NCBI RefSeq assembly: GCF_011038975.1
Contig: NZ_JAAKEC010000002.1
Coordinates: 1 to 64,000, forward strand
Direction: 5' to 3'
Length of the DNA: 64,000 nt
Source of the DNA: Adlercreutzia sp. ZJ176
GTDB lineage: Bacteria > Actinomycetota > Coriobacteriia > Coriobacteriales > Eggerthellaceae
Shown here: in pieces, positions 57,058 to 64,000 of the stretch
Numbering within the stretch: the stretch's first letter is position 1
How the letters are laid out: each line of letters begins with the position of its first letter
Position numbers and translations under genes: made by a program
Notes under the pieces: model-generated
Told to the model about the DNA's origin: nothing
The model's input: only the letters and a program-made list of their open reading frames with translations
Database searches by the model: none

Positions 57058-57570
57058 GTGGTCGAAGAGGTCAAGCTGCTCTTCCACGGCAGCTATCTGA
57101 CGGTGAGGGAGCCGCGCGTCATAACGGGAGCCTATGCGAAGGATTTTGGCGAAGGCTTCTACCTCACGCTTCTGCAGGAGCAGGCGGAGCGCTGGGCGCT
57201 GAGGAAGTTCCGAAACCTCCGACGCACCGATCCCAAGGCTCGTCCTATCGTCACCGTCTATCGCTTCGAGAAGAGCCGTGCCGTAAAGAACTGTCCCTCG
57301 CTGCTGTTTCCGCAGATGAGTGATGAGTGGCTTGACTTCGTTGCCTCATGCAGGGGAGGCGTGCCCCATGGCTTTGCCTACGTCGAGGGCCCTATGGCCA
57401 ACGACAAGGTCTACAACTTCGTGGAGTCCTTTCTCGCGGGATCCATCGGGCGCGACGAGTTCTGGCGGAAGGCGCGGTTTAGCTACCCCACTCATCAGGT
57501 GATGCTTGCCGACGAAGCCCTTCCTTTCCTTCACTTCGTTGAATCATACGATGTTGAGGAGCGATCATGA
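57058..57570 (+). CDS. DUF3990-like protein (putative ADP-ribosyltransferase-fold toxin)
   Basis: The 170-residue product matches the DUF3990 pattern: LLFHGSYLTVREPRV, then AKDFGEGFYLTLLQEQAERW and IVTVYRFEKS. That family is grouped with ADP-ribosyltransferase folds (the H-G/S and Y-L-T elements). GTG 57058 has GAGGTGA six bases upstream; TTG 57037 is a poorer start. The stop overlaps a second gene that would be the antitoxin if this is a toxin. No experimental function is known to me for the family. Confidence 0.75.
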   Translation: MVEEVKLLFHGSYLTVREPRVITGAYAKDFGEGFYLTLLQEQAERWALRKFRNLRRTDPKARPIVTVYRFEKSRAVKNCPSLLFPQMSDEWLDFVASCRGGVPHGFAYVEGPMANDKVYNFVESFLAGSIGRDEFWRKARFSYPTHQVMLADEALPFLHFVESYDVEERS

Positions 57571-58052
57571 TCACCTATCCCGTCCTCACCCGCTCGACCG
57601 TCATCAAGAGGTTCGAGTTCGACGATGTGCGCTATACCGTGACCATGCTCCTCGCAATGGCGCGGGGCATGGGCGCGACCTTGAGGGAGCTCGTTGACCT
57701 TCTCGATCTGGAGGACGGCGACATCGCCGATCTGATCGACGACGCCCCCTGCAACCATGCCCTTCCGTTCGAGGCCGCCGTCGACGAGATGCTCCTGCGC
57801 TTCGGCGCGCGTGCTGACGAGGCTCCGATTCCCTCCTACGGTTCCGTCGAGGGCGAAGCGGAGATGCCTGCGCTTCTGGTGGGGCTCGTGTCGTTCAACA
57901 GCGAGCAAGACGAGTCCGCGGCCCTCTACGGGCTCATGCGCGACGGCACGCTCGACTGGCTGGGCAGCGACGACTTCAGGAGGCTTCCCGTTCCCCTCAA
58001 CCAGGTTGCCAGCGAGCACATCGCCCTCACTGCCGACGCGACAGCCGCCTAG
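57567..58052 (+). CDS. Partner of the DUF3990-like gene (putative antitoxin)
   Basis: The 161-residue, acidic product has a helical N-terminal part (FDDVRYTVTMLLAMARGMGA, then ELVDLLDLEDGDIADLIDD) and an acidic C-terminal part. No family is recognised. ATG 57567 overlaps the stop of the DUF3990-like gene by four bases, so the two are coupled. The tight pairing and acidity fit an antitoxin; this is inference. Confidence 0.6.
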   Translation: MITYPVLTRSTVIKRFEFDDVRYTVTMLLAMARGMGATLRELVDLLDLEDGDIADLIDDAPCNHALPFEAAVDEMLLRFGARADEAPIPSYGSVEGEAEMPALLVGLVSFNSEQDESAALYGLMRDGTLDWLGSDDFRRLPVPLNQVASEHIALTADATAA

Positions 58053-58131
58053 CGGGGCGCTTGGCTCAGCGGGGACGCGGGATAGGACCCGGGACGGATT
58101 GCCGTTCCGGGTCTTTTGCTATACTGGGGCA
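58053..58131 (+). promoter_or_regulatory. Duplicated terminator-promoter element, copy 2
   Basis: Nearly identical to 56948-57026: GACCCGG/CCGGGTC hairpin, TTTTGC and TATACT (58120-58125). It begins one base after the stop of the putative antitoxin and lies 26 bp before the next gene, so the DUF3990 pair is bracketed by the two copies. Confidence 0.7.
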
Positions 58132-58157
58132 AACGATTCCCTTTGCGAGGAGCCTGC

Positions 58158-58982
58158 ATGCTGCCTTACTTCAAGCGCTACGTCATCATCTGCTGCGTCG
58201 CCGCAGCCGCCGTTCCCCTCATCGCCTCGACCATCTGGCCGCTGCTCACCGGGCAGATCATGGCGGCGTCCCTGCCGGGGCTCATCACGCTGCTCGTGCT
58301 GTTCTTCGGCACGATGGCCGCCATGCAGCGCGTCATGGGCATGAAGGCGCAGGTCGAGACCGAGCGCCTCTTCGCGCTCTACAACGAGCAGTGCGACCCG
58401 GACGCGCTGATCGACCAAGGCGCGCCCGTCGCCGCGCTCGTCGAGCCGCAGTGCGGCGAGCTGCCCTCGTGGTTCATGTCGTACTACGCGCAGGCCCTGC
58501 TTGACGCGGGCCAGGTGGAGCGCGCGCAGGCCGTGAAGGCCACGCAGCTCGGCGGCGTGGCGAGCCTCAAGAAGCCCGAGGCCCGGGCGGCCGTCGTGGT
58601 GAACATGGTGCCCCTCGCGCTCAAGCTCGACGAGCCCGTCGATGCGCTCGGACTCATCGAGCAGGGGGAGGGGCTGCTCGAGGGGCTTGCCGACGACGCG
58701 TCCGCGCAGCGCCGCGCGTATCTGGCCTCGCAGCGCGAGCTCGTGAGCGCGCGCTGCGCCGAGGACCCGCAGGGGCTGCTCGACCTGTGCGAGCAGGTGC
58801 GCGCGAACGCCGAGCACCCGCTGCGCCTGCGCGTCGAGCGCGCGTGGGACGAGGCGCAGGCCTGCTATCGGCTGGGAGACGCGGCCCGCGAGCGCGCCTG
58901 CCTCGAATTCGTGGTGGAGCACGGCAACAAGCTCGCCCTCGTGACGCCCGCCCGCACCCGCCTCGCCGCCCTGGGGGAGTAG
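58158..58982 (+). CDS. Membrane-anchored helical-repeat protein
   Basis: The 274-residue product has two N-terminal hydrophobic helices (YVIICCVAAAAVPLIASTIW and LPGLITLLVLFFGTMAAM) and then a long helical region with TPR-like spacing (WFMSYYAQALLDAGQVERAQ, AYLASQRELVSARCAEDP, RACLEFVVEHGNKLAL). GAGGAG lies six bases before ATG 58158. It is probably a cytoplasmic scaffold anchored in the membrane; no function is known. Confidence 0.75.
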   Translation: MLPYFKRYVIICCVAAAAVPLIASTIWPLLTGQIMAASLPGLITLLVLFFGTMAAMQRVMGMKAQVETERLFALYNEQCDPDALIDQGAPVAALVEPQCGELPSWFMSYYAQALLDAGQVERAQAVKATQLGGVASLKKPEARAAVVVNMVPLALKLDEPVDALGLIEQGEGLLEGLADDASAQRRAYLASQRELVSARCAEDPQGLLDLCEQVRANAEHPLRLRVERAWDEAQACYRLGDAARERACLEFVVEHGNKLALVTPARTRLAALGE

Positions 58983-59801
58983 GGGGCGCCCTGAGAAAGA
59001 GCGTTATATTTGTCGCGGTGCCGCACCTGGTCGAGTGGGCGCGACGTGCCAGGGGGATGTCTCAAAGCAACCTCCATGTCTGCCACGTATGCCGAAAGGC
59101 ACCGCTCACCCGCCCGCGGAGCATCTATCTTCTCTTCTGTGGCGCCATCGTCACTTCCTTCCATCAGATTGCAACGATTGTGGCATCTGTCGGCCGGAAG
59201 CTGAAGGCGCGGTGGTTTTAACACTCGCAGAATTAGGATTCCAGATCGCGCTCGATTTGAAGTATTCTTTCCTGGATTTCCTCCATACGAGAAAGGTTTT
59301 CGCTGTCTGAATCAAAAGGGTATCTGGTGATTAGCGCATTTTTTGCTCTTGTATACGCATTTTTCTTATCCAGCTGCTTTGCTTTAGCGGCTTTCGCACG
59401 TCTGTCCATAAAGAAGGTAACGCCTATCAGAGACGTGATCGCGTGCAAATCGCTCCGCAAGGATTAGGAATAATTGCCGTCGAGATCAAAATGCCCATTT
59501 AATCAGGGAAAATAAAGCAGGAATGAAATCACCGACAGTGAGTTTTCCAAGCCCGAGAGAATCCGAAAAATATTCCCAGGGAATATGAAAAGGAGTTTTA
59601 TCGAGTCAGGATATACCCTTTGAACAGGGAATTCGAAAACTGCGATAGCAAAGCACCGTACTCGTGATAGCAGGGAACAGCAAAGCAAAATCGCTAGCAA
59701 TCCATTCATGGCAAACCAAAACGCAATTGGGTAGCCGATGGTCTATACATTCAACGGGGTCAAATTGACTCCGTTGCTCCGATTGGGTCTTCTAAAAATA
59801 A
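58983..59801. other. Boundary of the low-GC island
   Basis: The sequence changes from GC-rich to AT-rich near 59220. A small minus-strand frame at 59233-59409 is listed separately. From 59461 to 59800 I see no gene; short hydrophobic frames there lack ribosome sites. AGCAGGGAA/GCAAAGCA fragments repeat loosely around 59510-59690. Confidence 0.5.
59233..59409 (-). CDS. Small helical hypothetical protein
   Basis: Starting at ATG 59409 the product is 58 residues, MDRRAKAAKAKQLDKKNAYT through ENLSRMEEIQERILQIERDL, a highly charged helix like a small coiled coil. The frame is open back to a TTG at 59460. No ribosome site supports either start, so the gene is doubtful. Confidence 0.3.
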   Translation of the reverse strand: MDRRAKAAKAKQLDKKNAYTRAKNALITRYPFDSDSENLSRMEEIQERILQIERDLES

Positions 59802-59830
59802 TTGACGAGACGTAGACTATAATATACAAT
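59802..59830 (+). promoter_or_regulatory. Promoter of the HigBA-type module
   Basis: TTGACG (59802-59807) and TACAAT (59825-59830) are 17 bp apart, a close match to consensus. A perfect TATAAT lies inside the spacer at 59818-59823 as an alternative. The predicted start site falls at or within a few bases of the toxin ATG at 59837. Confidence 0.75.
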
Positions 59831-59836
59831 CCAACA

Positions 59837-60133
59837 ATGATCGATATCGTTCAGACAGATGAATTCGCGAAATGGCTCAAGCGGCTCAAGGATGCTACCG
59901 CACGAGCTCGCATCCTTGTGAGGATCCAACGACTATCGCTCACGGGAAACTTCGGGGATGCGAAGCCAGTTGGCGAGGGTGTCTTCGAAATGCGCATCGA
60001 CTATGGTCCGGGCTATCGTCTCTACTACGCGCAAAGGGGAAATGAATTGGTTTTGCTCCTTATGGGTGGAGACAAGTCCTCGCAACAGAAGGACATCACG
60101 AAAGCAAAGAAGCTGAACCAAGAATACGAATGA
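59837..60133 (+). CDS. HigB/RelE-superfamily toxin (addiction-module killer type)
   Basis: The 98-residue protein has the pattern of the putative addiction module killer family in the RelE superfamily: DEFAKWLKRLKDATARARIL, GNFGDAKPVGEGVFEMRIDY, then GPGYRLYYAQRG and LLLMGGDKSSQQKDI. Members cleave mRNA on the ribosome. The ATG lies only six bases after the -10, so the transcript has almost no leader. The stop overlaps the antitoxin start. Codons are AT-richer than the host. Confidence 0.9.
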   Translation: MIDIVQTDEFAKWLKRLKDATARARILVRIQRLSLTGNFGDAKPVGEGVFEMRIDYGPGYRLYYAQRGNELVLLLMGGDKSSQQKDITKAKKLNQEYE

Positions 60134-60429
60134 TGGGAACGAAGATGAAAAAGGCGACGAAATGGGATGCGTCTGAGTACCTTGAGACAGAGGCAGACGT
60201 TGCTGCATATCTTAAAGCCGCACTTGAAGACGGCGACACCTCCGTGGTCGCAGCCGCGCTCGGCGACATCGCCCGCGCTAAGGGCATGACGCAGCTTGCC
60301 AAAGAGACCGGCATAACACGCGATGGTCTTTACAAAGCACTATCTCCTACAGGGAACCCTTCGTTTGACACAGTTCAGAAGGTTGTAAAAGCGCTTGGGT
60401 TAAGACTAGACGTAGCCACCTCGGCCTAA
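60130..60429 (+). CDS. HigA-like antitoxin (addiction-module antidote type)
   Basis: The 99-residue protein has WDASEYLETEADVAAYLKAA, EDGDTSVVAAALGDIARAKG and an HTH ending MTQLAKETGITRDGLYKALS then GNPSFDTVQKVVKALGL, the build of the antidote partner of this toxin family. ATG 60130 overlaps the toxin stop; ATG 60145, behind GGGAACGAAG, is an alternative start. Confidence 0.9.
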   Translation: MMGTKMKKATKWDASEYLETEADVAAYLKAALEDGDTSVVAAALGDIARAKGMTQLAKETGITRDGLYKALSPTGNPSFDTVQKVVKALGLRLDVATSA

Positions 60430-60466
60430 AATTTAATCTTCTGCTTGTGACTTACTCGGGGTTTTT

Positions 60467-63400
60467 TTGAAACGCGACATAGAGAAACATATTGAAGCAT
60501 TAAATCAACGGCAATTAAGCGCTAAGAAACCCGTAATAGACAAAGAAAAGACCCATTACGAATGGGAGGACACTTCGCTACTTCCGTTGCTATGCGAAGG
60601 CCTCCCGCGGATATACCCTCGTAATGTCTCAGAGGAGGATAAAGAGGCCGAAGGCGAAGCGGTTCGCCTAGCTAATAAGCTAATTGTTAGCGAAAACAGG
60701 GATCTGAATTATTCGAAATTCGAAGAAGACTTCGACGTTTTAATATCATTGAACGAGGGATATATCAGCAATCGGCTCGAGAGCTTGAAACATTCCCTGA
60801 TCGACGACGCGAAAGCTCGTAAAGGCTTACTGATATACGGTGAAGGCGGTATAGGGAAAACCTATTTCCTGTATGAGCTTGCGCAAAAGCTTAAAACCAA
60901 ACGAATGCCGTATGCGATTGCCTTCAATCAAGAAGGGGTTATCAAGCTCGGAGAATTGAACCTGCAATCCTTTACCACAGCGCATCCAGATGGCTTCACC
61001 TTGATAATTGACGCATGTAACGAACTTGACGACGATGTCTTTATGTTGGCGCTCAATCTTATTTCTGAAACGCTGGAAATTGACCATGCAAATGTAATAA
61101 CAACTACACGCTCTGAGTCGCCAACAGCAAGAATGGAGGACTTGCGACGCGTACTGCCGTCTTCGGTCGAATTCCAAGGTGTAAACCCTGATCGTGCATT
61201 CTCCGCACTTGCAGAGAGCGCAGATGAGAAAATAGTTCAGTTTCAAGACATGCTCTTTTCAAGAAACCCGCGCAACCTAAATGCAATGCAATCAATGATT
61301 CGCGGGTTTCACCCAAATGAAGACGGCCTAAACGCTACAACGCAGAGAACCGCATTGATTGAAAGATGCATAAAGGACTCACTTGGCAAACAGCAATGGG
61401 ATTGGACAAAGCAACTCTGCAAATTCCTTCTCGATTCCGAATCGCTTGGGTTTTCGAAAAACGACGCCGAAAGCGTTTTGGGTAAAGAATCAGATTTATA
61501 CCTTGCGAGCATGATCGAACAGGGATTTATCGAGTGCTACGACTATAGGGAAGGAGAGCCTCGCTATTACTACTCCAGCGAATCGCAGATTAGATACGTA
61601 ATTGCAAGGTGCCTAAATGACGACTTCGATAGAATCAATGGCTGTGGCTATGACGAGGATGAGTTAATAGACAATATTGCCAAACTGGTTGCTAAACGAA
61701 GTTCCTATTCCAATGACCATGAAATGATTCAGGCGACCATTGATAGGTACGTCAATCGAGGCCCAATATTCCTTGCGAAAATGCTTGAAAAGTTGGAGAG
61801 ATACAAGTTGATACCAGATTGGGAAAGGCACTTTACTCAAACCATCTTTCCGCCGAATTGGGACTTTAACAGCTTTGTTGCCGCATGCGAAGTGGAAGTC
61901 GACTGGGCTTTTCTGCATTTCAGTGGCATTTTGAATACGCCGTTCAATCTAACGAATTGCACGAACGCCATTTTTCTTGCTAACGAATCACTGGTTGACA
62001 GTTTCTTTGTCAAGAAATGGGAGCGTTGGGAGCTGGCACCTATCATATCCAGAATTCAAAATCTATCTGATTTTGTTTCGCATACAGGGCGAGTGCCAAG
62101 TGCAGCGGTGATCGAATGGGTGTGGCTTTCAATATGGTGTTCCTTCTCTTCGGACATGACGTTAAGGGCATTAAGCCAACGTTTGTTGTTTTCTTTATGC
62201 GATTCGAGCAGTGAGGCTCTGCATGAGACAATTGATGCGTGGAAGATAGTTAAGGATGTGTTCGCACGGAGAGCCATTACCAAGGCTATTTCTCATTTAG
62301 ACAAAAAGACAAAAAGAACTGATATCGTTCAAAAATTCGTCGATAGTGCCGTTCGTGAGGAAAATGTCACCGACTCAATCATAATTGCCAATATCTGCCG
62401 CATATCTGAAGGTCAAATTACTCCGATAGATTTCAATTCCAAAAATATCTACCTCGAATTAGAGGATTTCCAGCCAACCGAGGATGACCTTGATACCTTT
62501 ATGCATCAGGCTGACATGATAGATTTGGTTCATAAGAATTTCTTCCCATTTGACATTTACAAAATGCAAAAGGGCTACATAGATTTTGGCTATTCTAATA
62601 GCTTCATTTCCACGCCGATATGGACGATCAGGTCATGGAATGATTCGCTTCGTGGGCTGCTCAATTGCCAATCCGGAGGCGAGTGTAAAGGGTGGCTAAA
62701 GCAGGTAGAAGATTTCAAAGATTTTCTTCCCATCGAATTCGAAACAGAGGAGCTTGATCAGCGCCGACTAATGAATTGCATGGTTTATTTAACAAAGTCA
62801 TGGCTGGAACATTACGGAGGAAATCTGCAAGAACTGCTTGGAAAGTTTAGGCTGCTAAACCCCTATCGTGGCAACTATGTTACTCCCAATATGAAGCCTT
62901 TCGATCTAGCATCATATGAGCTTCTTGGTTCGCTTGCATCAAACTATTATGTTGATGAAATCGCTTTGGGCGAAGCGAGCCTCCAACGCTGTGGCTTTTG
63001 CCAATATGATGAACAAGCCTATAACGAGCCGGGGATAATCCATGTATGCACGCCATCCTCGAATATCGTAACTGATTCTGCTAAACCAAAAATGGAGCGA
63101 AGAATCGTATCTCCCGAGAATAAAGATCGTGCATGGTTCGATGATGTAGATGAAGCATATTCGGAAATACTGAGCATGATTGCAAGTATCAGAGTTGGCA
63201 AAACAGAATGGCAGCCTATTGCTCTTTCTGCAAAAAGCAGAATCCACATGGGTGGTGATCTTATATTCTCGAATGAATTCGTCATATCGATTGCGTTTGG
63301 CACAAAGCAACACATCAATGGCGGCCATGATGATAGATACTTGACCATAGAGCACGAAAGCTTTAAGGGTAACATCAGGGATTACAAGATGGAGCACGGG

Positions 63401-63940
63401 AGCTTGTGTCGAATCTTGGATGCGCCGGATAAGCATTGCACTATAACAGAGCGCAATCAAATCTTGCTTCCTCCTCCGTCATTAATCAAAAAACTCGATC
63501 TTACATTTGACCCTAAGACCGCATGCTTTGTTGACGCTTCATCGGACGAAACTGTGATTGTATGCGATGGGGCGCCCGGAAACTATTACGAGGAGTCTAT
63601 TCATAACCTGATTTTGATGCGGAAAGATGTCTATGATGAGCTGATTCGAAATGAAACTATAACCTTTTTCGCATTTAGCGAAAGATTTCATAAAGAGGGC
63701 GGATACGGTAACGATTGCGATAGACATTGGGAATTCCTACCCGATGGAACGCAAATTGCCGACTACCCCAATGGTGGCAATGTTCAATCTTTGGAAACTC
63801 CTGATTCCTGCAAAGGCTGTTATTTCTCTTCAGCCATGCAACAAGAACGCCGAAAAGATAACGAGTTCGAATTCGTTGATCCAAAATGGCTTGAAGAGAT
63901 CAAAGAAATAGCGAGCAAGTACTTTGAATCACCAGATTAA
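60467..63940 (+). CDS. STAND-type NTPase, candidate antiphage protein
   Basis: The 1157-residue protein has a P-loop NTPase module: Walker A GLLIYGEGGIGKTYFLYELA (about residues 118-137), Walker B TLIIDACNELDD (about 180) and a sensor-like NVITTTRSES (about 210). A helical winged region follows, then a long C-terminal part of unknown fold (about 400-1157) with paired Cys (RCGFCQYD; CKGCYFSS). STAND proteins of this size often sense phage proteins. The start is TTG 60467 after GGGG. Base composition is far lower in GC than the core genes. It lies 37 bases after the HigA-like gene. Confidence 0.8.
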   Translation: MKRDIEKHIEALNQRQLSAKKPVIDKEKTHYEWEDTSLLPLLCEGLPRIYPRNVSEEDKEAEGEAVRLANKLIVSENRDLNYSKFEEDFDVLISLNEGYISNRLESLKHSLIDDAKARKGLLIYGEGGIGKTYFLYELAQKLKTKRMPYAIAFNQEGVIKLGELNLQSFTTAHPDGFTLIIDACNELDDDVFMLALNLISETLEIDHANVITTTRSESPTARMEDLRRVLPSSVEFQGVNPDRAFSALAESADEKIVQFQDMLFSRNPRNLNAMQSMIRGFHPNEDGLNATTQRTALIERCIKDSLGKQQWDWTKQLCKFLLDSESLGFSKNDAESVLGKESDLYLASMIEQGFIECYDYREGEPRYYYSSESQIRYVIARCLNDDFDRINGCGYDEDELIDNIAKLVAKRSSYSNDHEMIQATIDRYVNRGPIFLAKMLEKLERYKLIPDWERHFTQTIFPPNWDFNSFVAACEVEVDWAFLHFSGILNTPFNLTNCTNAIFLANESLVDSFFVKKWERWELAPIISRIQNLSDFVSHTGRVPSAAVIEWVWLSIWCSFSSDMTLRALSQRLLFSLCDSSSEALHETIDAWKIVKDVFARRAITKAISHLDKKTKRTDIVQKFVDSAVREENVTDSIIIANICRISEGQITPIDFNSKNIYLELEDFQPTEDDLDTFMHQADMIDLVHKNFFPFDIYKMQKGYIDFGYSNSFISTPIWTIRSWNDSLRGLLNCQSGGECKGWLKQVEDFKDFLPIEFETEELDQRRLMNCMVYLTKSWLEHYGGNLQELLGKFRLLNPYRGNYVTPNMKPFDLASYELLGSLASNYYVDEIALGEASLQRCGFCQYDEQAYNEPGIIHVCTPSSNIVTDSAKPKMERRIVSPENKDRAWFDDVDEAYSEILSMIASIRVGKTEWQPIALSAKSRIHMGGDLIFSNEFVISIAFGTKQHINGGHDDRYLTIEHESFKGNIRDYKMEHGSLCRILDAPDKHCTITERNQILLPPPSLIKKLDLTFDPKTACFVDASSDETVIVCDGAPGNYYEESIHNLILMRKDVYDELIRNETITFFAFSERFHKEGGYGNDCDRHWEFLPDGTQIADYPNGGNVQSLETPDSCKGCYFSSAMQQERRKDNEFEFVDPKWLEEIKEIASKYFESPD

Positions 63941-64000
63941 TCCTCGGTCTTAGCTTTAGCATGGGTATGCAGGGTGAGTATTGTGGTGTTTGGGTAGCAC
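63941..64000. other. Window end, no feature seen
   Basis: Sixty bases after the STAND gene, without a recognisable terminator or gene start. Confidence 0.4.

Noticed and set aside
56948-58110. tRNA-like 5' half (GGGGCGCTTGGCTCAGCGGG) in the duplicated element
   Set aside because: The D-arm-like bases are not followed by a matching anticodon arm, T-loop or 3' acceptor strand; the rest is a terminator hairpin.
59503-59709. Minus-strand hydrophobic 68-residue frame
   Set aside because: No ribosome site, AT-rich chance frame, and no domain or neighbour support.

Overview
The window is high-GC, gene-dense bacterial DNA. I read it as a member of the class Coriobacteriia, probably the Eggerthellales. 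The reasons are the GC-rich codon use, a LuxR-type regulator with a large multi-membrane-span N-terminus (37968-39452), a K+-dependent-type membrane pyrophosphatase, repeated HTH-cupin/AMP-ligase pairs and a four-subunit 2-oxoacid:ferredoxin oxidoreductase (anaerobic amino-acid metabolism). The taxon is an inference; no rRNA gene is present to settle it.

Layout. 1-168: tail of an HTH protein. 716-6376: branched-chain amino-acid operon ilvD-ilvB-ilvN-ilvC behind a T-box-like attenuator leader. 6615-8131: DUF1016-type nuclease overlapping the fluoride channel gene crcB. 8266-10936 (minus): DUF5067-like protein, HTH regulator and membrane Ser/Thr kinase. 11000-15200: accessory, lower-GC stretch with a 36-residue membrane peptide gene, a large HEPN-like protein, two small convergent genes and a conserved hypothetical. 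15498-19836: serC and serA flanking a RelB/MazF-like toxin-antitoxin pair. 20137-23202: leuA and a dicarboxylate/amino-acid symporter. 23431-25710: HTH-cupin regulator plus acyl-CoA synthetase. 25907-34417: a classic translation cluster, rimP-nusA-ylxR-infB-rbfA-nrnA-truB-ribF. 34679-39957: hppA, tatA, LuxR regulator, rnhA. 40612-42304 (minus): GIY-YIG protein and dgt, separated by a 41-bp tandem array. 42554-48294: membrane protein, dnaG, def, fmt, rsmB. 48340-56908: a locus of two HTH-cupin regulators, two AMP-forming ligases, a ParA-like P-loop protein and the ferredoxin oxidoreductase. 57058-58982: a DUF3990-like gene, an overlapping partner, and a membrane-anchored helical protein, introduced by two copies of one terminator/promoter element. 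59000-64000: low-GC island with a HigBA-type module and a 1157-residue STAND-type NTPase.

How it fits together. ilvDBNC, leuA, serA and serC make branched-chain amino acids and serine. The 48-57 kb locus probably runs the reverse chemistry, oxidising a 2-oxo acid to an acyl-CoA with ferredoxin as electron acceptor, with ligases interconverting the acid and its CoA ester. The pyrophosphatase can recover energy from the PPi those ligases release. Core translation and replication genes lie between. Accessory material (nuclease, HEPN protein, toxin-antitoxin pairs, STAND NTPase) is inserted at gene borders.

The most unusual items are: (1) a tandem array downstream of dgt in which each 41-bp unit, copied from the end of dgt, carries its own ATG, 12 codons and TGA and a possible ribosome site for the next unit, ending at the start codon of the GIY-YIG gene; (2) a 36-codon membrane-peptide gene with an ideal ribosome site and terminator; (3) a DUF3990-like/partner pair that looks like an undescribed toxin-antitoxin module; (4) a nearly leaderless HigBA module next to a STAND NTPase; (5) a family of composite inverted repeats. 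All functional claims rest on reading the sequence and family knowledge; no search was run.
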